A DNA stretch of 33,431 nt from Actinomycetes bacterium. GTDB taxonomy: Bacteria > Actinomycetota > Actinomycetes > Propionibacteriales > Propionibacteriaceae. The first letter of the stretch is position 1, and each line of letters begins with the position of its first letter. The notes beneath the pieces were generated by a model. That model was not told the origin of the DNA. It did not search any database and worked only from the letters and a program-made list of their open reading frames with translations. Location: NCBI GenBank assembly GCA_023419175.1, contig JAEZYG010000075.1, forward strand, positions 1-33,431. Direction: 5' to 3'. Below are positions 24,145 to 32,114 of this stretch, one piece after another. The position numbers and the translations under genes were made by a program.

Positions 24145-25428
24145 TTAAAGACCCGAAATCATGAAACGGTAGAAAGGAGAAGACGGTTGTATGGACTGTA
24201 CATCCATCGGAGAGGCTTCCATACGTTTCACTAAACCGACAAGATCTTCCTTATCTCTCAATTCGATTCCCACCAAAGCAGGACCGGTCTCACGATTTGA
24301 TCGCTTAACGTATTCAAATAGCGTGATGTCGTCATGAGGCCCTAGGACATCGTCTAAGAATCGCCGTAAAGCTCCCGGCTCTTGAGGGAAAGAGACCAGG
24401 AAATAGTGTTTACGTCCCTCAAAAATCAATGAACGCTCCACTACTTCGGCATAGCGAGAGACATCGTTATTCCCTCCCGTCACAATCGCTACGACTGTCG
24501 ATCCCGGATCGACTGTGATGACCGAACGCAAAGCTGCAGAGGCAAGAGCACCTGCCGGTTCTGCAATCACCCCATCTACCTGATAGAGATCGAGCATTTC
24601 TGAGCAGATCTGTCCTTCCTGGACGGTAGCCCACTCACAGCCAATCCGATCGATAATCGGAAAGGTTTGACTTCCCGCCTGACGTACCGCTACCCCATCT
24701 GCAAAGGTGTCAATTCCATCCAAAGCGATAGGATGCCCAGCTTTCAAAGCCGCCTGCATACTGGGCGCTCCTGCCGGTTCAACCGCTATCACCCGAGTGG
24801 AGGGGAAACGCTGAGCGATCCAGGCTAAACATCCGGCTAAAAGGCCTCCCCCGCCGACAGGTACGATCAAGACGTCGGGAGCTCTATGAAGCTGATCGAC
24901 GATCTCTGCCGCTACCGTTCCTTGTCCTGCGATGGTGCGCGGATCGTCAAAGGCGGGAACTTGAATAGACCCACTGGATTCAGCTTCAGCAGCAGCTGCC
25001 GCAGCGGCTTCATCGTAGGTATTGCCGACAAAGACCAGTTCCACCCATTCCCCTCCAAGGGAACGCATCCGATCGCGCTTTTGACGAGGTGTGGTGGTGG
25101 GACAAAAAATCCGTCCTTTAATTCCCAGATTCGCGCAGGCATAAGCCACTCCTTGACCGTGATTACCAGCCGAAGCGCATACCACTCCCGCTTTGCGTTC
25201 AGCTTCATCAAGGTGGCTCATCAGATAGTATGCGCCGCGTAGTTTATAGGAGCGAACCGGTTGCATATCCTCTCGCTTGAGCAAGATTTTCGCTCCGGTC
25301 AAAGTACTGAGTCTCTCCGAATAGGTCAATTCAGTTCGACGAGTTACTCCGACCAATGTCGCTTGAGCAGCTTCGATATCTTGAGCGCAAATCACCTTTT
25401 TATTCTGCCACGTTCTATCTGTGTCCAT
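24145..25428 (-). CDS. ilvA: Threonine ammonia-lyase (threonine deaminase)
   Basis: A 427-residue PLP enzyme that turns threonine into 2-oxobutyrate and ammonia, the first step of isoleucine synthesis. The PLP lysine is in VRSYKLRGAYY; the phosphate-binding loop is VGGGGLLAG and the Asn loop CASAGNHGQGVAYA. One C-terminal ACT-like domain (from HYFLVSFPQEPGALRRFLDD) marks the shorter, Corynebacterium/Bacillus-type form. The 2-oxobutyrate could also be used by the neighbouring NifJ, since related enzymes accept it, giving propionyl-CoA; that is inference. I choose the ATG at 25428, with GGTGAG seven bases before it; a GTG at 25473 lies inside the metG terminator and is rejected. Confidence 0.93.
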   Translation of the reverse strand: MDTDRTWQNKKVICAQDIEAAQATLVGVTRRTELTYSERLSTLTGAKILLKREDMQPVRSYKLRGAYYLMSHLDEAERKAGVVCASAGNHGQGVAYACANLGIKGRIFCPTTTPRQKRDRMRSLGGEWVELVFVGNTYDEAAAAAAAEAESSGSIQVPAFDDPRTIAGQGTVAAEIVDQLHRAPDVLIVPVGGGGLLAGCLAWIAQRFPSTRVIAVEPAGAPSMQAALKAGHPIALDGIDTFADGVAVRQAGSQTFPIIDRIGCEWATVQEGQICSEMLDLYQVDGVIAEPAGALASAALRSVITVDPGSTVVAIVTGGNNDVSRYAEVVERSLIFEGRKHYFLVSFPQEPGALRRFLDDVLGPHDDITLFEYVKRSNRETGPALVGIELRDKEDLVGLVKRMEASPMDVQSIQPSSPFYRFMISGL

Positions 25429-25456
25429 GAACGCGCTCACCAGCGATAAGACACGA

Positions 25457-25489
25457 TAAAAGGCGCGCTCCACAGTGCAGCGCGCCTTT
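25457..25489 (-). terminator. Rho-independent terminator of metG (11-bp stem)
   Basis: AAAGGCGCGCT and AGCGCGCCTTT pair around a nine-base loop, 12 bp after the metG stop. On the minus strand the stem runs into TTTTAT. The stem is perfect and GC-rich. Confidence 0.9.
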
Positions 25490-25501
25490 CGATAATCCCT
25501 C

Positions 25502-27292
25502 TCAGCTCAGCGGAGCCCATTCAGGTCCAGTAATTCCCAATTCCTCATCGACTTTCTTAAAGAGTGGAACAGGCTTTTCAAGAGGCGTCCCCGGGACGAT
25601 ATCTATCGGCTCCCAACGGGCTTTCTCTAAACGGTAGTCGCCACGCAAAATCGGATAGGAACGGCTGCCTTCACCCTCATCTACAAGCTGAATCTCTGGC
25701 TGAGCAGCCCATATTCCTTCCCCTCCAAGCATCTGATAGATCTTTTGAGCCGCGTGGGGCATGAAGGGCGTGAGCAAAGTATTGGCGTAGAAAACCGTCT
25801 GCAAAGCTACGTGAAGGACGGTATCGCGACGCGCGGTATCCTCCTTTAATTTCCACGGTTCCGTTTGGGACAGATATTGATTAGCTAAAGAAACCACACG
25901 CATCGCCTCTGTAATCGCCTGCTTGAAGCGGTGGCGTTCCAAAGCGTCAGCAACGGTGGCGAAAGCTTCCTTGGCAGCATCGAGAAGCTCACGATCGACA
26001 TCGAGTAATTCGCCAGCTTCAGGGATAGCCCCGTTGTTCTTGAATGCCATCGAGATGGAACGGTTGACCAAATTCCCCCATTCATTAGCCAATTCAAAAT
26101 TGGTACGTCGGACGAATTCATCCCAGGTGAAATCGGTATCGCGCGCTTCAGGACCTGCCACAGCGATGTAATAACGCAAGGCGTCAGGACCGAATTCTTT
26201 CAAGAAATCACGTACCAAGATGACATGTCCATGAGAGGTATCAACCTTGGATCCTTTCATCGTCAAGAATTCCGAGCTGACAACTTCAGTGGGTAATTCC
26301 AGATGGCCAAAGAGGTCGGATTTTTCTCCCCCTCTGCCCCCTTCACCGTTAGCTCCCAGGAGCATAGATGGCCAGATGACCGAATGGAAGACGATGTTAT
26401 CCTTGCCCATGAACATATAGCAACGGGCGTCAGGATTGGTCCACCATTGTTTCCAAGCATCGGGATCCCCGATCCGTTTCGCCCACTCGATGGAAGCCGA
26501 GAGATAGCCCGTCACCGCATCGAACCATACGTAAATACGCTTCATATTCTCGTCTTGCCATCCCTCAACGGGGATGGGGATTCCCCAATCCAAATCGCGG
26601 GTAATGGCGCGAGGCTTGAGTTTCTCGATGTAATTTTCTGAGAAGGCTAAAACATTGGGACGCCATTCATCACGAGTGGACAGCCACGATTTCAAGGCCT
26701 CAGCGCAGGCAGGTAAATCGAGGAAGAAATGCTCAGTCTGCTTGAATTCCGGTTTTTCTCCATTGATCTTGGAACGCGGATTGATCAGATCGATTGGATC
26801 GAGCTGATTGCCACAGTTATCGCATTGATCCCCTCTAGCATCTGCGAATCCACAGATTGGGCATTCACCTTCAATATATCGATCGGGAAGTGTTCGTCCG
26901 GTAGAGGGGGAGATCGCTCCCATCTGCTTGTGGGCAACGATATATCCGTTGCGGTAAAGAGTGGTGAACATCTCCTGGACGACCTCGGCATGATTGCGTG
27001 TAGTCGTACGAGTGTAGAGATCGTAGCTCAAACCGAGACCTTGTAGATCTTCGACGATGATGCCGTGATATTTATCAGCCGCCTCTTGAGGCGTTAAGCC
27101 TTCCGATTCAGCTTTGACCTGAATCGCCGTACCGTGTTCATCGGATCCAGAGACGAGAAGAACATCGTGCCCACGCATTCGCATAAAGCGCGTAAAAACA
27201 TCGGAGGGAACACCAAAACCGGAAACGTGTCCGATATGGCGAGGACCATTCGCATAAGGCCACGCTGCAGTGGCAAGAATGTGAGCACACAT
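25502..27292 (-). CDS. metG: Methionyl-tRNA synthetase
   Basis: A 596-residue class I aminoacyl-tRNA synthetase that charges tRNA-Met. The nucleotide motif reads PRHIGHVSG (HIGH), the zinc knuckle CPICG...CDNCG is present in the connecting domain, WFDAVTGYL follows, and the KMSKS loop reads TMKGSKVDTS. There is no C-terminal tRNA-binding (OB-fold) extension, in line with the ~600-residue actinobacterial form. The ATG at 27292 is seven bases after TAGACT and has no ribosome site, so the mRNA is probably leaderless. The terminator at 25457-25489 ends the unit. Confidence 0.96.
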   Translation of the reverse strand: MCAHILATAAWPYANGPRHIGHVSGFGVPSDVFTRFMRMRGHDVLLVSGSDEHGTAIQVKAESEGLTPQEAADKYHGIIVEDLQGLGLSYDLYTRTTTRNHAEVVQEMFTTLYRNGYIVAHKQMGAISPSTGRTLPDRYIEGECPICGFADARGDQCDNCGNQLDPIDLINPRSKINGEKPEFKQTEHFFLDLPACAEALKSWLSTRDEWRPNVLAFSENYIEKLKPRAITRDLDWGIPIPVEGWQDENMKRIYVWFDAVTGYLSASIEWAKRIGDPDAWKQWWTNPDARCYMFMGKDNIVFHSVIWPSMLLGANGEGGRGGEKSDLFGHLELPTEVVSSEFLTMKGSKVDTSHGHVILVRDFLKEFGPDALRYYIAVAGPEARDTDFTWDEFVRRTNFELANEWGNLVNRSISMAFKNNGAIPEAGELLDVDRELLDAAKEAFATVADALERHRFKQAITEAMRVVSLANQYLSQTEPWKLKEDTARRDTVLHVALQTVFYANTLLTPFMPHAAQKIYQMLGGEGIWAAQPEIQLVDEGEGSRSYPILRGDYRLEKARWEPIDIVPGTPLEKPVPLFKKVDEELGITGPEWAPLS

Positions 27293-27299
27293 AGGGTTT

Positions 27300-27305
27300 A
27301 GTCTA
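27300..27305 (-). promoter_or_regulatory. -10 box TAGACT for leaderless metG
   Basis: On the minus strand TAGACT is followed by seven bases (AAACCCT) and the ATG at 27292. Confidence 0.58.
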
Positions 27306-27341
27306 GGGCGAAGGAGACAAGGATGCGAACCTTAGAGCTGT

Positions 27342-28256
27342 CTATCGACTCGAAGAGATCACGCGCGTCGCCTGAGTGAAGATCATCTGCCAAGAACCAT
27401 CCCGATCAGTCCAGATAGATGTTTTCAAATAGATGGCTGACGGCGTCTCGATTCTCCAACGAAGTTGAATCACATGGCGGTCAAGGCGAGAAGAACCGAT
27501 GAGCTCAAAACCGGCTTCCTTTTCACGTCCTAGCAGGTTATGTGCGATTTTTTCGCAATCCCATATACGCCCGTTAGAACCAAATTCAATCACCTCAGGA
27601 TGGAGGTAGGACAGATAACCTTCTGAACGTTCTATGACGGCGTTGAGCTCCAACTCGCGTTCGGTGACGATCCCGATCACATCGTCATGATCGTCTTTAC
27701 AAATGGATGTATCCCCATCTGGAGAATCAGCCACGAGCAAATTTTCTATAGATCTGTCATCTCGATCCTCATCTGGGCTATCACTTGATAGAACCCCTAC
27801 AAGACCAGGACCTTCGTCATAGTCATCGCCTGACTTAATGGCTTCGGCTACCGAACGAGCTTTACTATCTGCCGCCTCGTTGAGCTCGTTGCCAGCATGT
27901 CCTTTCACCCAGGTAAAGGTGATGTCTCGCCTTGCCATAGCCCGATCGAGATCTTCCATTAATTCGCGATTGGCAACGGGTTTCCCGTCAGCTTTCTTCC
28001 ACCCTTTCCGCTTCCAAGACGGCATCCATTTCGTCAAAGAATTGATGACATATTGGCTATCGCACAGAATCTCTACTGGCTCGCATAGATCGGCGGTGGC
28101 ATGAAGAAAGTGCAGAACAGCGGTCAGCTCAGCGACATTATTCGTCGCCGATTCCCATCCTCCAGATGCCCAATTGTCTTCATCGATCACCCACGCCCAT
28201 CCCGCCGGACCTGGATTGGCAAGCGACGATCCATCCGTAGCAACCCGTATCATCAT
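27342..28256 (-). CDS. rnhA: Ribonuclease HI with extra C-terminal DUF4440/NTF2-like domain
   Basis: A 304-residue protein, twice the size of a normal RNase HI. Residues 1-140 form a complete enzyme that cuts RNA in RNA-DNA hybrids: Asp8 in ATDGSS, Glu43 in VAELTAV, Asp66 in CDSQYV, His120 and Asp130 in VKGHAGNELNEAAD. After an acidic linker (about 145-195), residues ~200-304 look like a DUF4440/NTF2-like fold (ELELNAVIERSEGYLSYLHP, FGSNGRIWDCEKI, LRWRIE, IYLKTSIWTDRDGSWQMIFT). The role of this second domain is unknown. The ATG at 28256 overlaps the stop of the BMP lipoprotein gene as ATGA, so translation is coupled to a gene of quite different function. A second ATG at 28253 is also possible. 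Confidence 0.9.
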   Translation of the reverse strand: MMIRVATDGSSLANPGPAGWAWVIDEDNWASGGWESATNNVAELTAVLHFLHATADLCEPVEILCDSQYVINSLTKWMPSWKRKGWKKADGKPVANRELMEDLDRAMARRDITFTWVKGHAGNELNEAADSKARSVAEAIKSGDDYDEGPGLVGVLSSDSPDEDRDDRSIENLLVADSPDGDTSICKDDHDDVIGIVTERELELNAVIERSEGYLSYLHPEVIEFGSNGRIWDCEKIAHNLLGREKEAGFELIGSSRLDRHVIQLRWRIETPSAIYLKTSIWTDRDGSWQMIFTQATRVISSSR

Positions 28257-29302
28257 CCCACCGCGGACGCTGACGATATGGTGATCGTGCCGTCTTTAAT
28301 CTGCAAGTTGAGCTGATCCACCTCTGCCCTGACAGCCGAACCCACACGATCGGAATAATCGGCAAGTTTCACTCCGCCATTACGCAAATCTGCCGAGAAG
28401 ATACCGCTCGTCTTGTTCTCACGCTGAGCATTAATCAATTCTACAAGGGCTTTATTCTCGTCTTTGATGACAGATGTGAGAATCTGCCCGCTGGAGCAAA
28501 CGTCGCGATGATCGGCACATAGATCCCTATCTCCACCGATGACCGCTATCGATTTATCGAGTTGGTCCATCATGCCATCAGATGATTTCCCTGCTACCGG
28601 GAAGATCACATCCGCTTTCATGTCGATCAATTTCTGTGCGGCAGCCGCTCCCGCTTCAGGATCATCGAAAGCTGACGAGGCCGACTGGACGAAGATACCT
28701 GATTGACCGTTCTCATCCCAACCGACGGCTTTCACCTGATGATCGCTGTGATTCTTATTCCACTGTGCTACACCAGCGATAAATCCATCCATATAGATCG
28801 TCACAGCTGGAATATCGAGAGCTCCGAAGGTTCCCACGACTCCCGTCTTGCTGACAGAGGCAGCGATATACCCTGCTAAGAAAGAGGCTTGATGAACTTG
28901 GAATGTCACCAGACGGACATTGCTTGCCGGCGAGGTAATCGAACTATCGATAAGAGCGAACGTCGCCTCAGGATTCTGTTCTGCTGCCGCCTGAATCGCC
29001 TCAGCGCTTTGGCTTCCTCGTCCGATTACCAACTGGCAACCCTGGTCGATCATGGATTGAATCCCGACCGCATAATCCGCTTCGCTAGCGATAGCAGCCC
29101 TGCTCACTTTGACCCCGTCAGCCTCAACATCTTTCATCGCATCCAGAAGAGCAACGCCCTGTTCATCGTTGACCAAGCAGACTGAATAGTCTTGTGTTGG
29201 CGGGGCGATAGTCTCATCCACAACGCGTTGTTGCGGGGGCTGAGCACAGCCAGCGACCATCGCGGAGCAGATTACGCTGCTAAGAAGAACGGATATGCGC
29301 AT
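28253..29302 (-). CDS. BMP/PnrA-type substrate-binding lipoprotein
   Basis: A 349-residue lipoprotein with signal MRISVLLSSVICSAMVAGC and Cys19 as lipidation site. The mature part resembles the basic membrane protein (BMP/PnrA/Med) family of nucleoside-binding proteins: DGVKVSRAAIASEADY, GCQLVIGRGSQSAEAI, HQASFLAGYIAASVS, VGTFGALDIPAVTIYMDGF, KADVIFPVAGKSSDGMM. Most such proteins sit next to ABC transporter genes; none is seen here. Ligand is probably a nucleoside by family, unproven. The ATG at 29302 is seven bases after TAAACT, leaderless in appearance. It is divergent from trpB by 85 bp and overlaps rnhA at its end. Confidence 0.86.
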   Translation of the reverse strand: MRISVLLSSVICSAMVAGCAQPPQQRVVDETIAPPTQDYSVCLVNDEQGVALLDAMKDVEADGVKVSRAAIASEADYAVGIQSMIDQGCQLVIGRGSQSAEAIQAAAEQNPEATFALIDSSITSPASNVRLVTFQVHQASFLAGYIAASVSKTGVVGTFGALDIPAVTIYMDGFIAGVAQWNKNHSDHQVKAVGWDENGQSGIFVQSASSAFDDPEAGAAAAQKLIDMKADVIFPVAGKSSDGMMDQLDKSIAVIGGDRDLCADHRDVCSSGQILTSVIKDENKALVELINAQRENKTSGIFSADLRNGGVKLADYSDRVGSAVRAEVDQLNLQIKDGTITISSASAVG

Positions 29303-29309
29303 ATTGGAA

Positions 29310-29315
29310 AGTTTA
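29310..29315 (-). promoter_or_regulatory. -10 box TAAACT for leaderless BMP lipoprotein gene
   Basis: On the minus strand TAAACT is followed by seven bases (TTCCAAT) and the ATG at 29302. Confidence 0.55.
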
Positions 29316-29375
29316 CGCGTCCACTCCTCATTCGCCTAGGAGGAAACGTTCTCGCCTATAGGTTGAAAGAGAGGC

Positions 29376-29381
29376 TAGACT
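29376..29381 (+). promoter_or_regulatory. -10 box TAGACT for leaderless trpB
   Basis: TAGACT is followed by six bases (TCTGCC) and the ATG at 29388, with no ribosome site. Confidence 0.58.
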
Positions 29382-29387
29382 TCTGCC

Positions 29388-30701
29388 ATGACTGACCAGC
29401 GCACAAAGATTGAACTTGCTGAGGATCACATCCCCACTCATTGGTACAACCTTGCCGCTGATCTGCCCGCAGGATGCCCCCCGCATCTCAATCCGGCGAC
29501 ACGTGAGCCGGTAACTGCTGACGATCTGGCGGCCATTTTCCCTCCTGGACTGATCGAACAGGAATTGAGTGGCGAACGATGGATCGAAATTCCAAGCGAA
29601 ATCCGTGAGCTGTACCGTCTCTGGCGTCCTTCACCGCTCTATCGTGCTCGCCGCTTCGAACAGGCTTTGGGTACTAAGGCTCGCATCTACTGCAAATATG
29701 AAGGTGCTTCCCCTGTGGGTTCCCACAAGACCAATTCATCTATCGCCCAAGCCTGGTATAACAAGCAAGCAGGACGTCTGCGCTTGACCACAGAAACCGG
29801 CGCGGGACAATGGGGAGCCGCTCTGTCGTTTGCCTGTCAACTGCTCGGTATGGAATGTAAGGTTTGGCAGGTTCGTAGCTCCTACGATTCCAAACCCTAT
29901 CGGCGTATGCAGATGGAGACCTTCGGCGGCCAAGTAGCGTCCTCCCCATCTGAGTTAACCGAAGCTGGACGGGCATTGCGTAAACGCTATCCCGATACGT
30001 CTGGCTCTTTGGGGATGGCAATCTCTGAGGCTATCGAAGCTGCCGTGAAAGATCCCGACGCCAGCTATGCCCTGGGCAGTGTGCTCAACCATGTGGCATT
30101 ACACCAGACGGTCATCGGTCAAGAGACCATCGCCCAATTGCTCGATGCTGGAGAGAAGATGCCCGATCACCTCTTCGCCTGTGCTGGCGGAGGCTCCAAT
30201 CTGGCCGGTATCAGTTTCCCCTTCATTCACAGCAATCTTGAAGGGAAGTCGTCTACGACTATCACCGCTTGTGAACCGGCTGCAGCGCCGTCACTGACCC
30301 AAGGGGAATATCGTTACGATTTCGGCGATACCGCCAATATGACCCCTCTTCTCAAGATGCATTCTTTGGGATCCGATTTCGTTCCTGACCCCGTCCATGC
30401 TGGAGGCTTGAGATTCCACGGTATGGCTCCCCTCGTCTCTGCCGCCTACGATCAAGGATTGATGAAGGCGACTGCGATCAAACAGCGGGACGCTTTCGCT
30501 GCTGGTGTCACTTTTGCCCGAGCTCAAGGAATCATTCCAGCTGCTGAATCCAACCATGCGATCGCTGGAGCGGTGGAATATCTGCGCAATGCTGAGAACG
30601 ATGCCGAAGGAGAGGTCATTCTCATCGGTATCTCCGGCAATGGTCAACTCGACCTTCCCGCCTATCACGATTTCTTGGAAGGGACGATTCTAGACGCCTG
30701 A
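29388..30701 (+). CDS. trpB: TrpB-like (TrpB2-type) tryptophan synthase beta subunit
   Basis: A 437-residue PLP enzyme of the TrpB2 subgroup, longer at the N-terminus than classical TrpB1 (about 400 residues). The substrate loop reads RPSPLYRARRFE, the PLP lysine lies in PVGSHKTNSS, ETGAGQWG is the Asp/Glu catalytic loop, and ACAGGGSNLAG the phosphate-binding loop. TrpB2 enzymes make tryptophan from indole and serine, often without a TrpA partner; no trpA or other trp genes are seen here, so an indole-salvage role is likely. The start at 29388 is fixed by the TAGACT box 6 nt upstream. It converges on the CNNM/CBS gene across a strong hairpin. Confidence 0.93.
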   Translation: MTDQRTKIELAEDHIPTHWYNLAADLPAGCPPHLNPATREPVTADDLAAIFPPGLIEQELSGERWIEIPSEIRELYRLWRPSPLYRARRFEQALGTKARIYCKYEGASPVGSHKTNSSIAQAWYNKQAGRLRLTTETGAGQWGAALSFACQLLGMECKVWQVRSSYDSKPYRRMQMETFGGQVASSPSELTEAGRALRKRYPDTSGSLGMAISEAIEAAVKDPDASYALGSVLNHVALHQTVIGQETIAQLLDAGEKMPDHLFACAGGGSNLAGISFPFIHSNLEGKSSTTITACEPAAAPSLTQGEYRYDFGDTANMTPLLKMHSLGSDFVPDPVHAGGLRFHGMAPLVSAAYDQGLMKATAIKQRDAFAAGVTFARAQGIIPAAESNHAIAGAVEYLRNAENDAEGEVILIGISGNGQLDLPAYHDFLEGTILDA

Positions 30702-30716
30702 TACCCATCTAGACGA

Positions 30717-30742
30717 TGAGGGAGGGCATCTGCCCTCCCTCA
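30717..30742. terminator. Bidirectional hairpin between convergent trpB and CNNM/CBS genes
   Basis: TGAGGGAGGGCA, two bases, TGCCCTCCCTCA: a perfect 12-bp GC-rich inverted repeat 15 bp after the trpB stop and 5 bp after the stop of the opposite gene. The plus strand continues CTAATTTATA (weak T-rich tail); the minus strand lacks a T tract. It probably ends both transcripts. Confidence 0.8.
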
Positions 30743-30747
30743 CTAAT

Positions 30748-32112
30748 TTATACAGAATTTTGCGACGTGTGGGATGGATGCTGTTCGCCATTTTCCAGGC
30801 GTGTGATATCCAGCCAAGCGATACGTCGTCCATCCATCTCGGATACTCTCATCGAAAGATCGATTCCTCTATCCTCATCGTCATCGCCGGCATCAACAGG
30901 ATCGAGACGCACCACAACCGTATCGTTGAGCTCTGCTATCCGTCCTAGACGAGCCATCACGAAGCCAGCCACCGTATCGTAAGGACCCTCAGGAATAGCT
31001 AAGCCTGTTCGCTCCGCAAAATCCTCCAGAGAGGTCAACCCCTCAATATCGGATAGCTGTTCATGCTTGAGAGCGATATCGTCTACAACATCGTATTCAT
31101 CGGTGATATCCCCAATGAGCTCTTCGATCAAATCTTCCAAGGTGACAATACCGGCTGTCCCGCCATATTCGTCCTGAACGATCGCTAAATGCGCTTGCCC
31201 TCTGCGCATTTCAGTCATCGCTCTTAAGACTTTTACCGTCTCTGGCAAGCTCATCACCGGACGGACAAGTTGCTTGACTGGAGTGGAGCGCTCATGCATT
31301 TCCAAACTCATGAGATCTCGCACATGGAGAAAGCCGATCACCTCGTCCGCACTGCCGTCAATGACCGGATAGCGAGAGCGCTGGTGACTGGTGACGAAAC
31401 GGATCGCCTTGAAAGCTGTCATCTGTCCGTCAAGAAAATCGACCTCCGTACGAGGAACCATCACCTCACGAAGGGAGCGATCACCAGCATCGAATACATC
31501 GTCTACAATCGCCCTTTCTTCATCGGATAGAGCGTCGGCATTCGCCACCATGGAACGCAATTCCTCTTGGCTAACAGCTTCCTTGTTGGCATGGGGATCC
31601 CCTCCTAGAGCGCGAACGAGAAGGTTCGTGCATTTGTCTAAAAGCCAAATCAGAGGAGTCGCCACTCGAGCGATGATATGAACCATTGGCGCGAGAGCTA
31701 AAGCGAATTGTTCGGAGCGTTGCATCGCCAAGCGCTTAGCGGTCAGCTCGGAGATCACGATCGATCCGAAGGAGACGAAAGCGGTCACCAAGATCACCGC
31801 AATAACTGAGGCGAGGGGAGGCGCCATCCCTATGGAAACCAGATAGGGGGCGACAAATTTTCCAGCCAGAGAATCGCTACCGAAAGCTGCAGAGAGAAAA
31901 CCAGCAAGGGTGACGCCTATCTGGACTGAGGACAGGAAACGGTTCGGATTCGATGTGAGTTCACCGATCGCCCGTCCGCGTTTCCCTTTCGTTTGCAAAC
32001 GAGCGATCTGCGATTCGCGTAGCGTCACCAAAGACATCTCAGCGGCGGAGAAGAGACCTCCGATAAAGAACAGCAGAAAGATGACGACTAAACTACGCGC
32101 TAACTCGGACAT
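30748..32112 (-). CDS. CNNM/CBS-domain membrane protein (CorC/hemolysin-C family)
   Basis: A 454-residue member of the CNNM/CorB-like family linked to magnesium and cobalt efflux or homeostasis. The N-terminal CNNM transmembrane part starts LVVIFLLFFIGGLFSAAEMS and spans about 200 residues with four helices. A CBS pair follows (about 215-340: REVMVPRTEVDFLD, VTSHQRSRYPVIDG, FLHVRDLMSL, LAIVQDEYGGTAGIVTLEDL). The C-terminal CorC/HlyC domain lies at about 360-440, with DFAERTGLAIPEGPYDTVAG. The old hemolysin name is misleading. The ATG lies 2 bp after the icd stop, so the two genes share a transcript; GGAGG lies upstream at long spacing. Confidence 0.93.
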   Translation of the reverse strand: MSELARSLVVIFLLFFIGGLFSAAEMSLVTLRESQIARLQTKGKRGRAIGELTSNPNRFLSSVQIGVTLAGFLSAAFGSDSLAGKFVAPYLVSIGMAPPLASVIAVILVTAFVSFGSIVISELTAKRLAMQRSEQFALALAPMVHIIARVATPLIWLLDKCTNLLVRALGGDPHANKEAVSQEELRSMVANADALSDEERAIVDDVFDAGDRSLREVMVPRTEVDFLDGQMTAFKAIRFVTSHQRSRYPVIDGSADEVIGFLHVRDLMSLEMHERSTPVKQLVRPVMSLPETVKVLRAMTEMRRGQAHLAIVQDEYGGTAGIVTLEDLIEELIGDITDEYDVVDDIALKHEQLSDIEGLTSLEDFAERTGLAIPEGPYDTVAGFVMARLGRIAELNDTVVVRLDPVDAGDDDEDRGIDLSMRVSEMDGRRIAWLDITRLENGEQHPSHTSQNSV

Positions 32113-32114
32113 AT

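Noticed and set aside
25429..25473. N-terminal extension of IlvA to the GTG at 25473
   Set aside because: The GTG lies within the metG terminator hairpin, and the ATG at 25428 has a well-placed GGTGAG and fits the family length.
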